A stretch of 20,736 bases of DNA from positions 1-20,736 of the forward strand of contig CALEGD010000004.1 in the NCBI GenBank assembly GCA_937877075.1, given 5' to 3'. Position numbers and translations under genes: made by a program. The DNA is from an uncultured Acholeplasmatales bacterium. Lineage in GTDB: Bacteria > Bacillota_I > Bacilli_A > ML615J-28 > CAG-698. This document shows positions 1 through 6,636 of this stretch, piece by piece. Positions within the stretch are counted from its first letter, which is position 1. Each line of letters begins with the position of its first letter. Under the pieces are notes generated by a model that had not been told where the DNA came from, ran no database searches, and worked only from the letters and a program-made list of their open reading frames with translations.

Positions 1-118
1 GTGAAAAATAATCCTTAAAATTAAAAGCCATAACACCTAAAATAGGAGCAAACAAGAAGAAAATACTCCCTGCTTGCAACCATCTCAGCTTCTTTCTAGT
101 TTTCTTCACAAGGTTCAC
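1..118 (-). CDS. Small membrane protein, 3' end outside window (possible holin)
   Basis: A reading frame opens with GTG at 118 and stays open for 39 codons to the window edge, so only the N-terminus is visible. The GTG overlaps the TGA of the upstream gene (GTGA), with a G-rich ribosome site just before it. The visible part has a very basic start (VNLVKKTRKKLRWLQ) followed by a hydrophobic stretch (about residues 17-31), as in a membrane protein with a cytoplasmic basic N-terminus. Its place at the end of the fibre and membrane gene cluster is where many Bacillota phages carry holin and lysin genes, so a holin is possible, but this is inferred from position only. Confidence 0.55.
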   Translation of the reverse strand, partial: MNLVKKTRKKLRWLQAGSIFFLFAPILGVMAFNFKDYFS

Positions 119-627
119 ACCCCCGCTTCATCGTCGTTAATCGGATCTGTAAGAAGTTGGATTGTTTTGAGAGCGCCATTTTTTAACTCGTCTTTAATGA
201 TGTAGATCTCATCAAGCGTTTTTTTGGTCATATCTAGCAAAGGCAGCACTCTTTCTTGATAAGTGATTTCCATGTTCTTTTGCGATTTCAATTCAACTTC
301 TTCTAATCTCTTCTCTACTAAATTTATTTTTTCTAAAACATTATTAAGTGTATCTGCAGATAAACCAATTCTTTCTAATGCTGCAATCATACTGCCTTTT
401 GATTTCTTAAAACCACGAGTGCCTAAAAAGATAGCAAGATAAGTTCCGACAGCAGCAATTACAGCAGCAATCGCAGATGGCACTCCATAAGTTTCGAGCT
501 GCCTTGCAAGCCATGACTGACTCTCATCCACAATATCAGCAGTTGAAGCGCCTACAGGTATAATAACAATTAAAAAAGTAATGACAAATATCATTACAAA
601 GACTAATATCTTATTTCGTGTTTTCAT
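115..627 (-). CDS. Membrane protein with signal-type N-terminus and coiled coil
   Basis: Start chosen at the ATG at 627, 9 bases after a GGAGGAG ribosome site; this gives 170 residues. An in-frame start further upstream would lie inside the previous gene without a better site. Residues about 6-26 are strongly hydrophobic and end in a VGAS-like stretch that could be a signal-peptide cleavage site or a first membrane helix. A second hydrophobic segment (AIAAVIAAVGTYLAIF, about 53-68) follows. The rest is charged and heptad-like, probably a coiled coil. The gene overlaps its upstream neighbour by 17 bases and the next gene by GTGA, so it is translationally coupled within a small envelope cluster. 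I do not recognise the family; a lysis accessory or virion-host membrane factor are guesses. Confidence 0.75.
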   Translation of the reverse strand: MKTRNKILVFVMIFVITFLIVIIPVGASTADIVDESQSWLARQLETYGVPSAIAAVIAAVGTYLAIFLGTRGFKKSKGSMIAALERIGLSADTLNNVLEKINLVEKRLEEVELKSQKNMEITYQERVLPLLDMTKKTLDEIYIIKDELKNGALKTIQLLTDPINDDEAGV

Positions 628-853
628 TTTGATCCACTCCTCCAACCTGAGCAATAAAGTTTTTAAGAGCATTTTTTAGAATACTGATTTCTTTATTCAA
701 CGTCTTAATCTCATCATCTCGTTTTTTAATCAAATCCCCTACGGTGGTATTTTCATCCACTGGTACATCTTTAAGCGGCATAAATCCGTGCTTACATTTG
801 CCGCTGATGTCAATGTCTGTAACAGCATAAACATATCCTTTTCTTATTTTCAA
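611..853 (-). CDS. Small coiled-coil phage protein (80 aa)
   Basis: The start is TTG at 853, preceded by AAGGAGAAG; no early ATG exists in the frame. The N-terminal half (KGYVYAVTDIDISGKCKHGF) looks like a small beta-rich domain. The C-terminal half (about 42-66) is a charged heptad-like helix, likely a coiled coil. It begins 6 bases after the lipoprotein gene ends and overlaps the next gene by 17 bases. Small proteins of this shape often sit between fibre and holin genes in Bacillota phages, but I recognise no named family. Confidence 0.65.
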   Translation of the reverse strand: MKIRKGYVYAVTDIDISGKCKHGFMPLKDVPVDENTTVGDLIKKRDDEIKTLNKEISILKNALKNFIAQVGGVDQNENTK

Positions 854-859
854 TAGGTA

Positions 860-1186
860 TCACTTCTCCTTTATGTCATCTAAATATAAAATATCTTTTT
901 TACATACCGGATAAGGTATCAAAGGACTATAAATTTGTTCAATATCTCGCCCTAATATATCTCTTTCCGGATAAACTTGAACAAAGAAATATTCACCACG
1001 ATCTTTGTCTTCGTCATTATCAAACATTAAATAATATTCGTACTTTTGTTCAACAGGATTTGAGTATAATTCTCTTTGATAATACGCTACAGGTCGTTTG
1101 TACATATACTCGTCTCCTCCAAACTTACATCCAGAAAACATAAATACACTCAATAATAATGTGACAAATAATACAAACTTTTTCAT
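860..1186 (-). CDS. Predicted lipoprotein (108 aa)
   Basis: The N-terminus is a textbook type II signal: MKK, a hydrophobic core (FVLFVTLLLSVFMF) and the lipobox FSGC with Cys at residue 20, so the mature protein should be lipid-anchored outside the cytoplasmic membrane. The rest is rich in Tyr, Asp and Glu with no motif I know. Its ATG overlaps the TGA of the tiny membrane-protein gene upstream (ATGA) with AGGAG in place, so the two are coupled. Known phage lipoproteins include superinfection-exclusion factors, and o-spanins in Gram-negative hosts. A membrane-protein/lipoprotein overlap recalls a spanin pair, but a Gram-positive-type host would not need spanins, so the role is open. Confidence 0.75.
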   Translation of the reverse strand: MKKFVLFVTLLLSVFMFSGCKFGGDEYMYKRPVAYYQRELYSNPVEQKYEYYLMFDNDEDKDRGEYFFVQVYPERDILGRDIEQIYSPLIPYPVCKKDILYLDDIKEK

Positions 1187-1311
1187 TCTCTCATTCTCCT
1201 ATTCTTATTTTCCTTTTTCTCATAATAAGTGTTTAGTATAACACTTATCAACCAACATAAAGTTAACGCACATGGGAATAATATCCAAAACCACTCAAAT
1301 ATAAACCACAT
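1183..1311 (-). CDS. Tiny membrane protein (42 aa) coupled to the lipoprotein gene
   Basis: The ATG at 1311 follows AGGAGGTATAA, one of the best ribosome sites in the window. The frame runs 42 codons and ends in ATGA, sharing bases with the start of the lipoprotein gene. The product begins MWFIFEWFWILFPCALTLCW and stays hydrophobic to about residue 27; it ends in a charged tail (EKKENKNRRMRE). This is the profile of a single-pass protein with a cytoplasmic tail. The strong ribosome site, end-to-end overlap and membrane profile together support a real gene despite its length. Function unknown; a holin-like or spanin-like partner are possibilities. Confidence 0.7.
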   Translation of the reverse strand: MWFIFEWFWILFPCALTLCWLISVILNTYYEKKENKNRRMRE

Positions 1312-1326
1312 TTATACCTCCTATAG

Positions 1327-2019
1327 TTAAAAAGGCTCATTTGAAATGTATCCGAGAATAGTATTATAAACAAAACGATACTCATAGCCAACATCACTAT
1401 AATCAAAATATGTATCCTTTTGGAAACCTTTCTTTTCAGCAACTGCCCAAAAGTAATACGCACTAAAATCAAATGTTACAGTAGAATATACTATAAAATT
1501 TAGTTCATCAGACCCGGAAGTAGTCGCTGCTATACAATAACCTGATAACATACCTCCAGTATATGTATCTAAATTAACAGCTGTGAAGCTGCCATACCAA
1601 TAAAGTAAAGTACAAAAACCATCTACGTCATAATCTAAATTAGCTAAAAACGTATCCCAATCAGCATTCTCATTAAAATATATGTCACCTACTTTATCAC
1701 CGACGTTAATGTAACCAAGAATAATTTCTACATTCCATACAGCATCTAATTGTATATCTTCAGTTAATGACATTCCAGGAACTACCTCCGTACCATTTAA
1801 GGCCCAATATTGGAATGTGTATAATTGTTTTTCAATCTCATCAAATACATTAGATAAAATAGGTAAATCATATGGTATTTTTGAAACATCGTAAATGGTA
1901 TCTATAATCATCCCCGGGTCACGTGGGTCACCAAATAAGTTTATATTGTAAGTTTCTACAGGTTGTTCTACTTCTCCAACTATTAATACATTATGCCTAC
2001 GCAATAGTAAATTACTCAT
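1327..2019 (-). CDS. Accessory fibre/receptor-binding protein with InlB-type repeat (230 aa)
   Basis: Residues about 21-95 fit one InlB-B (Listeria-Bacteroides) repeat: it opens with YNINLFGD, has a central KIPYDLP segment and closes with YTFQYWALNGTEVVPGMSL and then LDAVW, the usual 'F-x-x-W...G...A-x-W' ending. The remaining 130 residues are aromatic and Thr/Ser-rich with alternating hydrophobics, probably a beta-sandwich. The ATG overlaps the last 8 bases of the fibre gene, so the two are coupled and this protein likely acts at the tail tip. InlB-B repeats occur in bacterial surface proteins and sometimes phage fibres; the binding target is unknown. There is no signal peptide, as expected for a virion part. 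Confidence 0.7.
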   Translation of the reverse strand: MSNLLLRRHNVLIVGEVEQPVETYNINLFGDPRDPGMIIDTIYDVSKIPYDLPILSNVFDEIEKQLYTFQYWALNGTEVVPGMSLTEDIQLDAVWNVEIILGYINVGDKVGDIYFNENADWDTFLANLDYDVDGFCTLLYWYGSFTAVNLDTYTGGMLSGYCIAATTSGSDELNFIVYSTVTFDFSAYYFWAVAEKKGFQKDTYFDYSDVGYEYRFVYNTILGYISNEPF

Positions 2020-4495
2020 AAACTATGTACGTACCTAAATAATAATCCCCTATTTTTACAATGGAAAACTCATATATTTTGTTGGCTTCAAATGTAGGCA
2101 GAGCTGTAGACCATTTTATAATAGACGGAAAAGTAATGTTATAAGCAGTGATACCCATGGTTGCAACTATATGCCATTGAGATAAATAACCAGAATTAGC
2201 CAATTTAAAATTACTACCCGTAAACGTTAAATCAGTTGATAATGTCCCATAATAAACAACTCCGCTCATTAAATCTATCGGGATAGGTGTTATAGTTTTC
2301 TCTTGATATGCTACCTCTCCAGTTATTCCCAATTGTTCTTTAGTAACTCCGTGAGGATTGTCTAAGGACTTAGAATGAACTTGTGATAATGCCTCATCAT
2401 AAATATTTGCAGCAACTGCCTCAGCCCTATAAGGTATTACAATATATTTAATAAGTGTTCCGTCACTGTTTAATATCGTTATTTTTTTATCATAAGAAGA
2501 ACAATAAATAACGTCGTTTCCATCAATGTCAAGTGCTATAACAGCATCAGTAAAATCAGTATAAGTCCATATATGTTCGCCTTCTTTAGATATTTTTTGA
2601 GTGGAGCATAATATCTTACTAACAGTACCTGTGGCTATAATTACATCATCATTATTATCAATGGCGATATCACGGATAGCGTCATCTACAGGATATTCCC
2701 AAATTAAAGTTCCAGATCTATTCAACTTAATTAATTTTTTATTGTCCCCGCCAAAATAAACGTTACCTAAACTATCAACCGCAATACCATACAAATAACC
2801 TATATAATTTGCAACCGTATATTCCCAAACCTTTTCTGCGTTAAAATTAAACTTTAATATTTTAGATTTAATGGTACTATACCCATTTTGAGTAAAATAT
2901 ACATTGCCATTTCCATCTACTGCTAATTCTAATAAAACGGCAAAACTAGCCCCTCCAAACGACGTTGAGCTGTATAAGTTTTTAGGCAATGTGTTACTTG
3001 TAGAAACTCTACTAATTACAAAAGGACCACTTATACCACTTATATAATAAACAAAACCTTTCCCATCCAGTGTCACTTTCTTAACATATCCATAGGTATT
3101 ACGTTCCCATAGAAGTTCGCCGTCGGAATTGAACTTTCTTAAATAAAAGTCATCACTCCCACAATAGATATTTCCCATATCATCTACAGCCAGGGCATAC
3201 GATGCTTTTGATAATTGATGTTCCCAAACGAGATTTCCTTCAATATCAATCTTTTTTAAACTGTAAGGACCTGGGGAGTAATTATAGTCTAAATATACTA
3301 AATATCTTGTTTCTGCGAATAACACTCCAATTTTAGATTTTACATCAGCCAGCAAATTAAATTGTTCCGAAGTTATTATCCCTGCTTTATCAGTAGCAGA
3401 AAATGGTATTTCTAACTGCTTATTAACTACTGGTAAACTTAAATCCCCAATTTTTACAACTTCAACAACATTGACCTGGGCATTTTCTTCGACAGTGGTT
3501 AATTTATTCTTGTCTTCATTTGTATAATCATTTGAAGATAAGCCTTTACCGGCAATTTTATCAACTTTATTATCCACAGCATTATTTACGTAAACCTCTG
3601 TTGCTAGTCCTTCAACACTAGGAATGTTAGGCTTATTAGTTAAATCATTATAACTACCGCTAAACAAATCCTTACCTTCTTCTTTTTGAACTGCATTATC
3701 AATCTTGGCTTTATAAGTTGTAGATAAAGCAAACTGCCTATTTGACATTACAATAGTTGTTCCATCAGAAGTATAACTATCTATCAACTCCGCTACATCA
3801 ACTTGGATATATTCGCCATTAGCCAATTTCAAATAAATAATACCATTATCATAATAACTACCCTCAGTAGATATAAGTAACTCTAACGGCAAATCTACTA
3901 TTTGAGTTGATAAAGTGGTTCCATCTTGGCCTTTAAGCAATATTGTTATTTCGCCTGTTAATCCATCATAAGATCCGCTTAATGTAAAACCATATTTTGT
4001 AGTGTCTGGTAAAGCACCCACATCACTTGCTTTAGTTGGGATATCATCTTGAGTAATAAATCCGGCGTCATTCGTCAAAACAGATATTTTTGTAGGCACC
4101 GGAATATTGACCGTTTTATCAACGGGTGTCTGTTCTATGTTATTAACAAGGATTTTTTCGATAACATTATCATTGCCTCCAGATTCAACGGATATGTTAA
4201 CTTCCTTATCTTCATTCGGCTCTTGTTCAACGTTGTTAACTAATATCTTTTCTATCTTGTTAACTTGAGCACCTATTGCTATACCAGATAATTTATTCTT
4301 TTCTTCTGTAGTATAATCTTCTGTAGATAAAGTTTTGCCTTCCTCTTTTTCTACTTTCTTTAATTCCAGATTTTCAATATCGATTTTGTTGGTTTGGATC
4401 TTAAGTTCATTCTCAAAAAATCTTCGGTCTATAGTCTGATACTTATCGCTAGATATATCAATAGCTTCATAGACTTGCATAATGACTAAACCCAT
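2012..4495 (-). CDS. Long tail fibre with seven-bladed beta-propeller (visible part 827 aa)
   Basis: Architecture of the 827 residues from the first ATG: (a) helical N-terminus, 1-50; (b) fibre-type repeats, including the paired blocks GKTLSTEDYTTEEKNKL (53-69) and GKGLSSNDYTNEDKNKL (316-332), each followed by AQVN, and IEKILVNN given twice (81-88, 112-119); (c) a propeller, about 395-690, with seven copies of a K-x-x-x-x-G-x-L-x-W-E-like strand starting near 414, 453, 495, 547, 589, 633 and 672, interleaved with D-x-x-G-N-x-Y segments; (d) the tail-fibre signature NPHGVTKEQLG at 713-723; (e) a C-terminal beta domain. This is a receptor-binding or glycan-binding appendage. Neither ATG at its start (4495, 4480) has a ribosome site, and the frame continues upstream without interruption to an in-frame TAA at 4541-4543, so this is probably the distal part of a longer protein. 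Confidence 0.85.
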   Translation of the reverse strand: MGLVIMQVYEAIDISSDKYQTIDRRFFENELKIQTNKIDIENLELKKVEKEEGKTLSTEDYTTEEKNKLSGIAIGAQVNKIEKILVNNVEQEPNEDKEVNISVESGGNDNVIEKILVNNIEQTPVDKTVNIPVPTKISVLTNDAGFITQDDIPTKASDVGALPDTTKYGFTLSGSYDGLTGEITILLKGQDGTTLSTQIVDLPLELLISTEGSYYDNGIIYLKLANGEYIQVDVAELIDSYTSDGTTIVMSNRQFALSTTYKAKIDNAVQKEEGKDLFSGSYNDLTNKPNIPSVEGLATEVYVNNAVDNKVDKIAGKGLSSNDYTNEDKNKLTTVEENAQVNVVEVVKIGDLSLPVVNKQLEIPFSATDKAGIITSEQFNLLADVKSKIGVLFAETRYLVYLDYNYSPGPYSLKKIDIEGNLVWEHQLSKASYALAVDDMGNIYCGSDDFYLRKFNSDGELLWERNTYGYVKKVTLDGKGFVYYISGISGPFVISRVSTSNTLPKNLYSSTSFGGASFAVLLELAVDGNGNVYFTQNGYSTIKSKILKFNFNAEKVWEYTVANYIGYLYGIAVDSLGNVYFGGDNKKLIKLNRSGTLIWEYPVDDAIRDIAIDNNDDVIIATGTVSKILCSTQKISKEGEHIWTYTDFTDAVIALDIDGNDVIYCSSYDKKITILNSDGTLIKYIVIPYRAEAVAANIYDEALSQVHSKSLDNPHGVTKEQLGITGEVAYQEKTITPIPIDLMSGVVYYGTLSTDLTFTGSNFKLANSGYLSQWHIVATMGITAYNITFPSIIKWSTALPTFEANKIYEFSIVKIGDYYLGTYIVYE

Positions 4496-4543
4496 CGGCT
4501 TAGAGTAAACGACTTCTAATTCGCCTTCGTCATTTTCTTGTTA
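4496..4543 (-). other. In-frame TAA and untranslated-looking linker splitting adaptor from fibre
   Basis: TAA (4543-4541) ends the 93-aa adaptor. The next 15 codons in the same frame are open and read QENDEGELEVVYSKP, joining the fibre ATG at 4495. The paralogous upstream protein (4819-5307) continues through the equivalent point: its GPLKITVRY ... KAMGMVV matches GPVQMTTRY ... KPMGLVI across the stop. The codon after the stop is CAA. The stop therefore appears to interrupt a single 936-codon gene. Possible explanations are a recent point mutation (one base from CAA, GAA, AAA and others), programmed readthrough, or a base-calling error. Confidence 0.7.
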
Positions 4544-4822
4544 AATCTCGTAGCGGGTTGTCATTTGCACCGGTCCGGGCATTGCTACATCATCCTTTGT
4601 AAAAACATACTCGTGATGTACTTCGTCATTTTCCACAACCGGGAGCATTGGATAGCGACCAAGCCTCATTCCATCAGCTCTTAAGATGTCAATAGTGACT
4701 GTATACGCTGATGTATCAAAATCCGCATAAACTTCTATTTTTTCGCTGATATGACTTGTAGCGGTAATATTATCATAGACAACATTTTTGATATGTCCTT
4801 TTTCATTAAAGTAAACTTTCAT
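4541..4822 (-). CDS. Baseplate/fibre adaptor domain, truncated by in-frame stop (93 aa)
   Basis: The product starts MKVYFNEKGHIKN and is a clear paralogue of the upstream 162-aa protein (MNYIYFNEKGRLKD): both carry FNEKG, then ATSH-(I/L)-(S/A)-(E/D)-KI, then a R(A/S)DG strand, then GP-(V/L)-x-(M/I)-T-x-RY. The shape is like the N-terminal beta-sandwich domains that attach fibres to the tail tip in Bacillota phages (BppU-like), though I assign that by pattern only. It stops at TAA shortly after RYEI, where the paralogue goes on. The ATG overlaps the previous gene's TGA (ATGA). If the stop is respected, the adaptor and fibre would be made as separate chains. Confidence 0.7.
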   Translation of the reverse strand: MKVYFNEKGHIKNVVYDNITATSHISEKIEVYADFDTSAYTVTIDILRADGMRLGRYPMLPVVENDEVHHEYVFTKDDVAMPGPVQMTTRYEI

Positions 4823-5307
4823 ACTGTGCCACCTTCTAAAGCTTCCATCCTATCTTCTAAAGCATCGATTCTTCGATTTATATTTGAGATAACAGTTGAC
4901 TTTGGTTCGCCTTTAACTGCTTCTAAAACATTGGCAACTACCATTCCCATAGCCTTACATGCCTCTCGTGACATTTCGCCTACAACTACCGTTTGATAAT
5001 ATCTAACAGTTATTTTAAGAGGACCACAAACGGCTAAAACATCACTACCAAGTTCAAGGCTAAACGCCGGCATTTCCTTATCTGCAGAAGGATTAAAGAC
5101 AAGAGATGCTTCTCGTAAACATTCAATCTCGCCGATTTCGAAACCGTCTGAGCGCTTAAACGTAAGGGATGTGCTATACTCTGTTTCTAGTTCTAGATCC
5201 AAATCATAAAAGAGATATATCTTATCTGCTAAATGACTTGTTGCGACCATATCGTCCAGATGTTTATCTTTCAATCGACCTTTCTCGTTAAAATATATAT
5301 AATTCAT
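4819..5307 (-). CDS. Baseplate adaptor-like protein (162 aa)
   Basis: The ATG at 5307 lies 6 bases after AGGAG. The N-terminal 110 residues form the same beta-rich domain as the next gene's product (FNEKG and ATSH motifs, R-S-D-G strand, GPLKITVRY). A helix about 115-135 (SREACKAMGMVVANVLEAVKG) and a C-terminal heptad stretch (INRRIDALEDRMEALEGG) follow; these resemble the trimer-forming helices of tail-tip proteins. It is the first gene after the moron's terminator, with no promoter seen between them, so it is probably read by transcripts crossing that terminator. Likely role: linking fibres to the tail hub. The tandem paralogy with the adjacent gene suggests duplication of the adaptor. Confidence 0.65.
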   Translation of the reverse strand: MNYIYFNEKGRLKDKHLDDMVATSHLADKIYLFYDLDLELETEYSTSLTFKRSDGFEIGEIECLREASLVFNPSADKEMPAFSLELGSDVLAVCGPLKITVRYYQTVVVGEMSREACKAMGMVVANVLEAVKGEPKSTVISNINRRIDALEDRMEALEGGTV

Positions 5308-5329
5308 AATTACTCCTTTCTTTAGGCAT

Positions 5330-5358
5330 AATAAAAGACCAACCGTTTAGGTTAGTCT
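5330..5358 (-). terminator. Intrinsic terminator after the protease gene
   Basis: On the minus strand AGACTAACC (5358-5350) and GGTTGGTCT (5344-5336) form a 9-bp stem with a 5-base loop, followed by TTTATT. The stem begins at the protease stop codon. It closes the moron cassette. Confidence 0.8.
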
Positions 5359-5887
5359 ATTTTTCACAACAATTTTTATATTTCTTTCCTGAACCGCAAG
5401 GGCAAGGAGTGTTCCGTCCGATTTTATTTGATACTGCCGGTACTTTTTGATCTGGTTTACAATAATCTGTCTCCCTAATCGACGGGATTCTAAAGGTGAA
5501 CTTAGTTTTTCCCTTGTAATTACTTATCGAAAAATCTCCTAAACTTATAATATCCATTCCAATAAGGACATCACAACCATTTAGGACTGCCTCTGTTACT
5601 AGCACTTTTCTCACCCCCACCTTGTTAGGAAGGGCAACATCAACAACATACCTTTTTTTTCTTACTATTCCTCCTGCAGTGCTCATCTGAACGTAACCTA
5701 TAGTATTTAAGGCTAAATCATTCGCTACCTTTTCTGATATACAAGAGCTTGTCGCCCCCGTATCCCATATGGCATCTACGGTAGTAAGTTTGTTTGGTTT
5801 AAGCGAATTATAGATAGTTACTTGGGTTAATAAAACATTTGCTAGCGAATCATATTCGGCAGTAAAAGCTCTAACTTCTGTGCTCAT
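5357..5887 (-). CDS. Retropepsin-like aspartyl protease with C-terminal SEC-C zinc motif
   Basis: The catalytic hallmark is WDTGATSS (Asp at about residue 42 from the chosen ATG), followed by the flap-type GGIV region and the hydrophobic-hydrophobic-G strand CDVLIGMDII typical of single-domain retropepsin-like enzymes, which act as dimers. The last 20 residues carry CPCGSGKKYKNCC, the Cys-rich zinc-binding SEC-C motif also found at the end of SecA. Start chosen at ATG 5887, overlapping the preceding gene by 17 bases; a TTG at 5929 with AGGAAAG too close is the alternative. The pair of this gene with a DUF5678-like neighbour is, to my knowledge, also seen in bacterial chromosomes. Substrate unknown. 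It does not look like a prohead protease: it lies far from the capsid genes, in its own promoter-terminator cassette. Confidence 0.85.
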   Translation of the reverse strand: MSTEVRAFTAEYDSLANVLLTQVTIYNSLKPNKLTTVDAIWDTGATSSCISEKVANDLALNTIGYVQMSTAGGIVRKKRYVVDVALPNKVGVRKVLVTEAVLNGCDVLIGMDIISLGDFSISNYKGKTKFTFRIPSIRETDYCKPDQKVPAVSNKIGRNTPCPCGSGKKYKNCCEK

Positions 5888-6131
5888 CTTTTGAAAATCC
5901 AACTCTTGAGTGAAAAGTTTGAGTTTCAATCTTTCCTGTGCATAGTTGAATAATAAATGTCCCTGGTTTATGCTTCTTCACTGTCTCTTGTAAAGCATTA
6001 TCAAAATCATCATATGATCCTATAACCGTAAGATCTTTAATGACCACATATTTGTTATAATACTTTTTAGAGAGTGATTCAATATTATTTGAATAGAATT
6101 TATATTGATCAAATAAATATTTATCATTCAT
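5871..6131 (-). CDS. DUF5678-like small protein (86 aa), partner of the aspartyl protease
   Basis: The core KYYNKYVVIKDLTVIGSYDD, followed by a helix (FDNALQETVKKHKPG) and the strand TFIIQLC, fits my memory of DUF5678: a short 'YxGKxVxIKDGKVIxxGxDxxEAxxxA...FIxxV' fold. Start chosen at ATG 6131, 9 bases after AAGGGGG; an upstream TTG (6137) is too near the site. It is the first gene of the moron, 65 bases after a perfect promoter, and it overlaps the protease gene. Co-transcription suggests it acts with the protease as a regulator or substrate-recognition partner; this is inference. Confidence 0.7.
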   Translation of the reverse strand: MNDKYLFDQYKFYSNNIESLSKKYYNKYVVIKDLTVIGSYDDFDNALQETVKKHKPGTFIIQLCTGKIETQTFHSRVGFSKDEHRS

Positions 6132-6195
6132 TACCAATAACCCCCTTACTATCTTATGTTATTTAAGCTTTTTAATTCACTCAAAAGATACAAAT

Positions 6196-6224
6196 ATTAT
6201 AACCCTTAATTTAATACATGTCAA
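6196..6224 (-). promoter_or_regulatory. Perfect sigma-70/sigma-A consensus promoter of the moron
   Basis: The minus strand has TTGACA (6224-6219), a 17-base spacer and TATAAT (6201-6196): both hexamers are perfect and the spacing is ideal. The predicted start is near 6190, giving a leader of about 60 bases before the 86-aa gene. A promoter of this strength needs no phage factor, so the cassette should be expressed in a lysogen. Confidence 0.9.
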
Positions 6225-6255
6225 TAGAAATGTTTTGTGGGACAGGAGGTAGACC

Positions 6256-6278
6256 AAAAGGGCTATTCGCCCTTTTTT
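6256..6278. terminator. Bidirectional-looking intrinsic terminator
   Basis: AAAAGGGC (6256-6263) and GCCCTTTT (6269-6276) form an 8-bp stem with a 5-base loop. The plus-strand side has a longer T run (6 T) than the minus-strand side (4 T), so it may be stronger against plus-strand transcription. The stop codon of the 118-aa gene lies inside it. It insulates the moron from the tail module upstream. Confidence 0.7.
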
Positions 6279-6619
6279 AGGTTTTGTAATTCATCTTCTA
6301 ATCTTTCTATGCGATTAGATTTAGAATTTTGTTTTTTGTTCTTGATCCAAATTATAATTCGCTTATGATTAACTACAAGTAATAATGCCAATGTTACAGT
6401 TACCGCAATTCTGAACGACCAGCCATAATATTCATACCACCCGCTAAAGTCAAGAAAATATTTACACAGATTTGTAAGATATGACCTTAAATAAGTAAAC
6501 AAACCAAAAGCTTTATCGTATTTAATCCATTCATAGAAAGACAAAAACAAAGCTGTAAAAAAATAGCTGGCTACTACAAAAACCAAAACATTTAATAGTA
6601 TTCTAAATACCTTCTTCAT
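6263..6619 (-). CDS. Two-helix membrane protein with C-terminal coiled coil (118 aa)
   Basis: The ATG follows CAGGAGGTAAGT, a very strong ribosome site. A hydrophobic helix covers about residues 6-28 and a second about 69-84 (RIAVTVTLALLLVVNH), with aromatic residues between them (SGWYEYYGW). The C-terminus is basic, then heptad-like (RIERLEDELQNLKKGE). It sits between the hub-like tail gene and the moron, an odd place for a membrane protein. Its stop codon lies in the loop of a terminator. It could be a holin, a superinfection factor or a DNA-entry helper; I recognise no family. Confidence 0.7.
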   Translation of the reverse strand: MKKVFRILLNVLVFVVASYFFTALFLSFYEWIKYDKAFGLFTYLRSYLTNLCKYFLDFSGWYEYYGWSFRIAVTVTLALLLVVNHKRIIIWIKNKKQNSKSNRIERLEDELQNLKKGE

Positions 6620-6636
6620 ACTTACCTCCTGAAATA

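Noticed and set aside
1263..1472. A hydrophobic 69-aa minus-strand frame overlapping the InlB-repeat gene
   Set aside because: It lies mostly inside the 230-aa gene in another frame and has no ribosome site, while the 42-aa frame in the same gap has an excellent one.
2012..5307. Diversity-generating retroelement for the fibre
   Set aside because: No reverse transcriptase, and no near-duplicate template/variable repeat pair was seen in the window; the repeats found are old protein-level repeats.
5357..5887. Aspartyl protease as the prohead maturation protease
   Set aside because: Prohead proteases lie between portal and capsid genes and are of serine-type folds; this gene is in a distant cassette with its own promoter and terminator.
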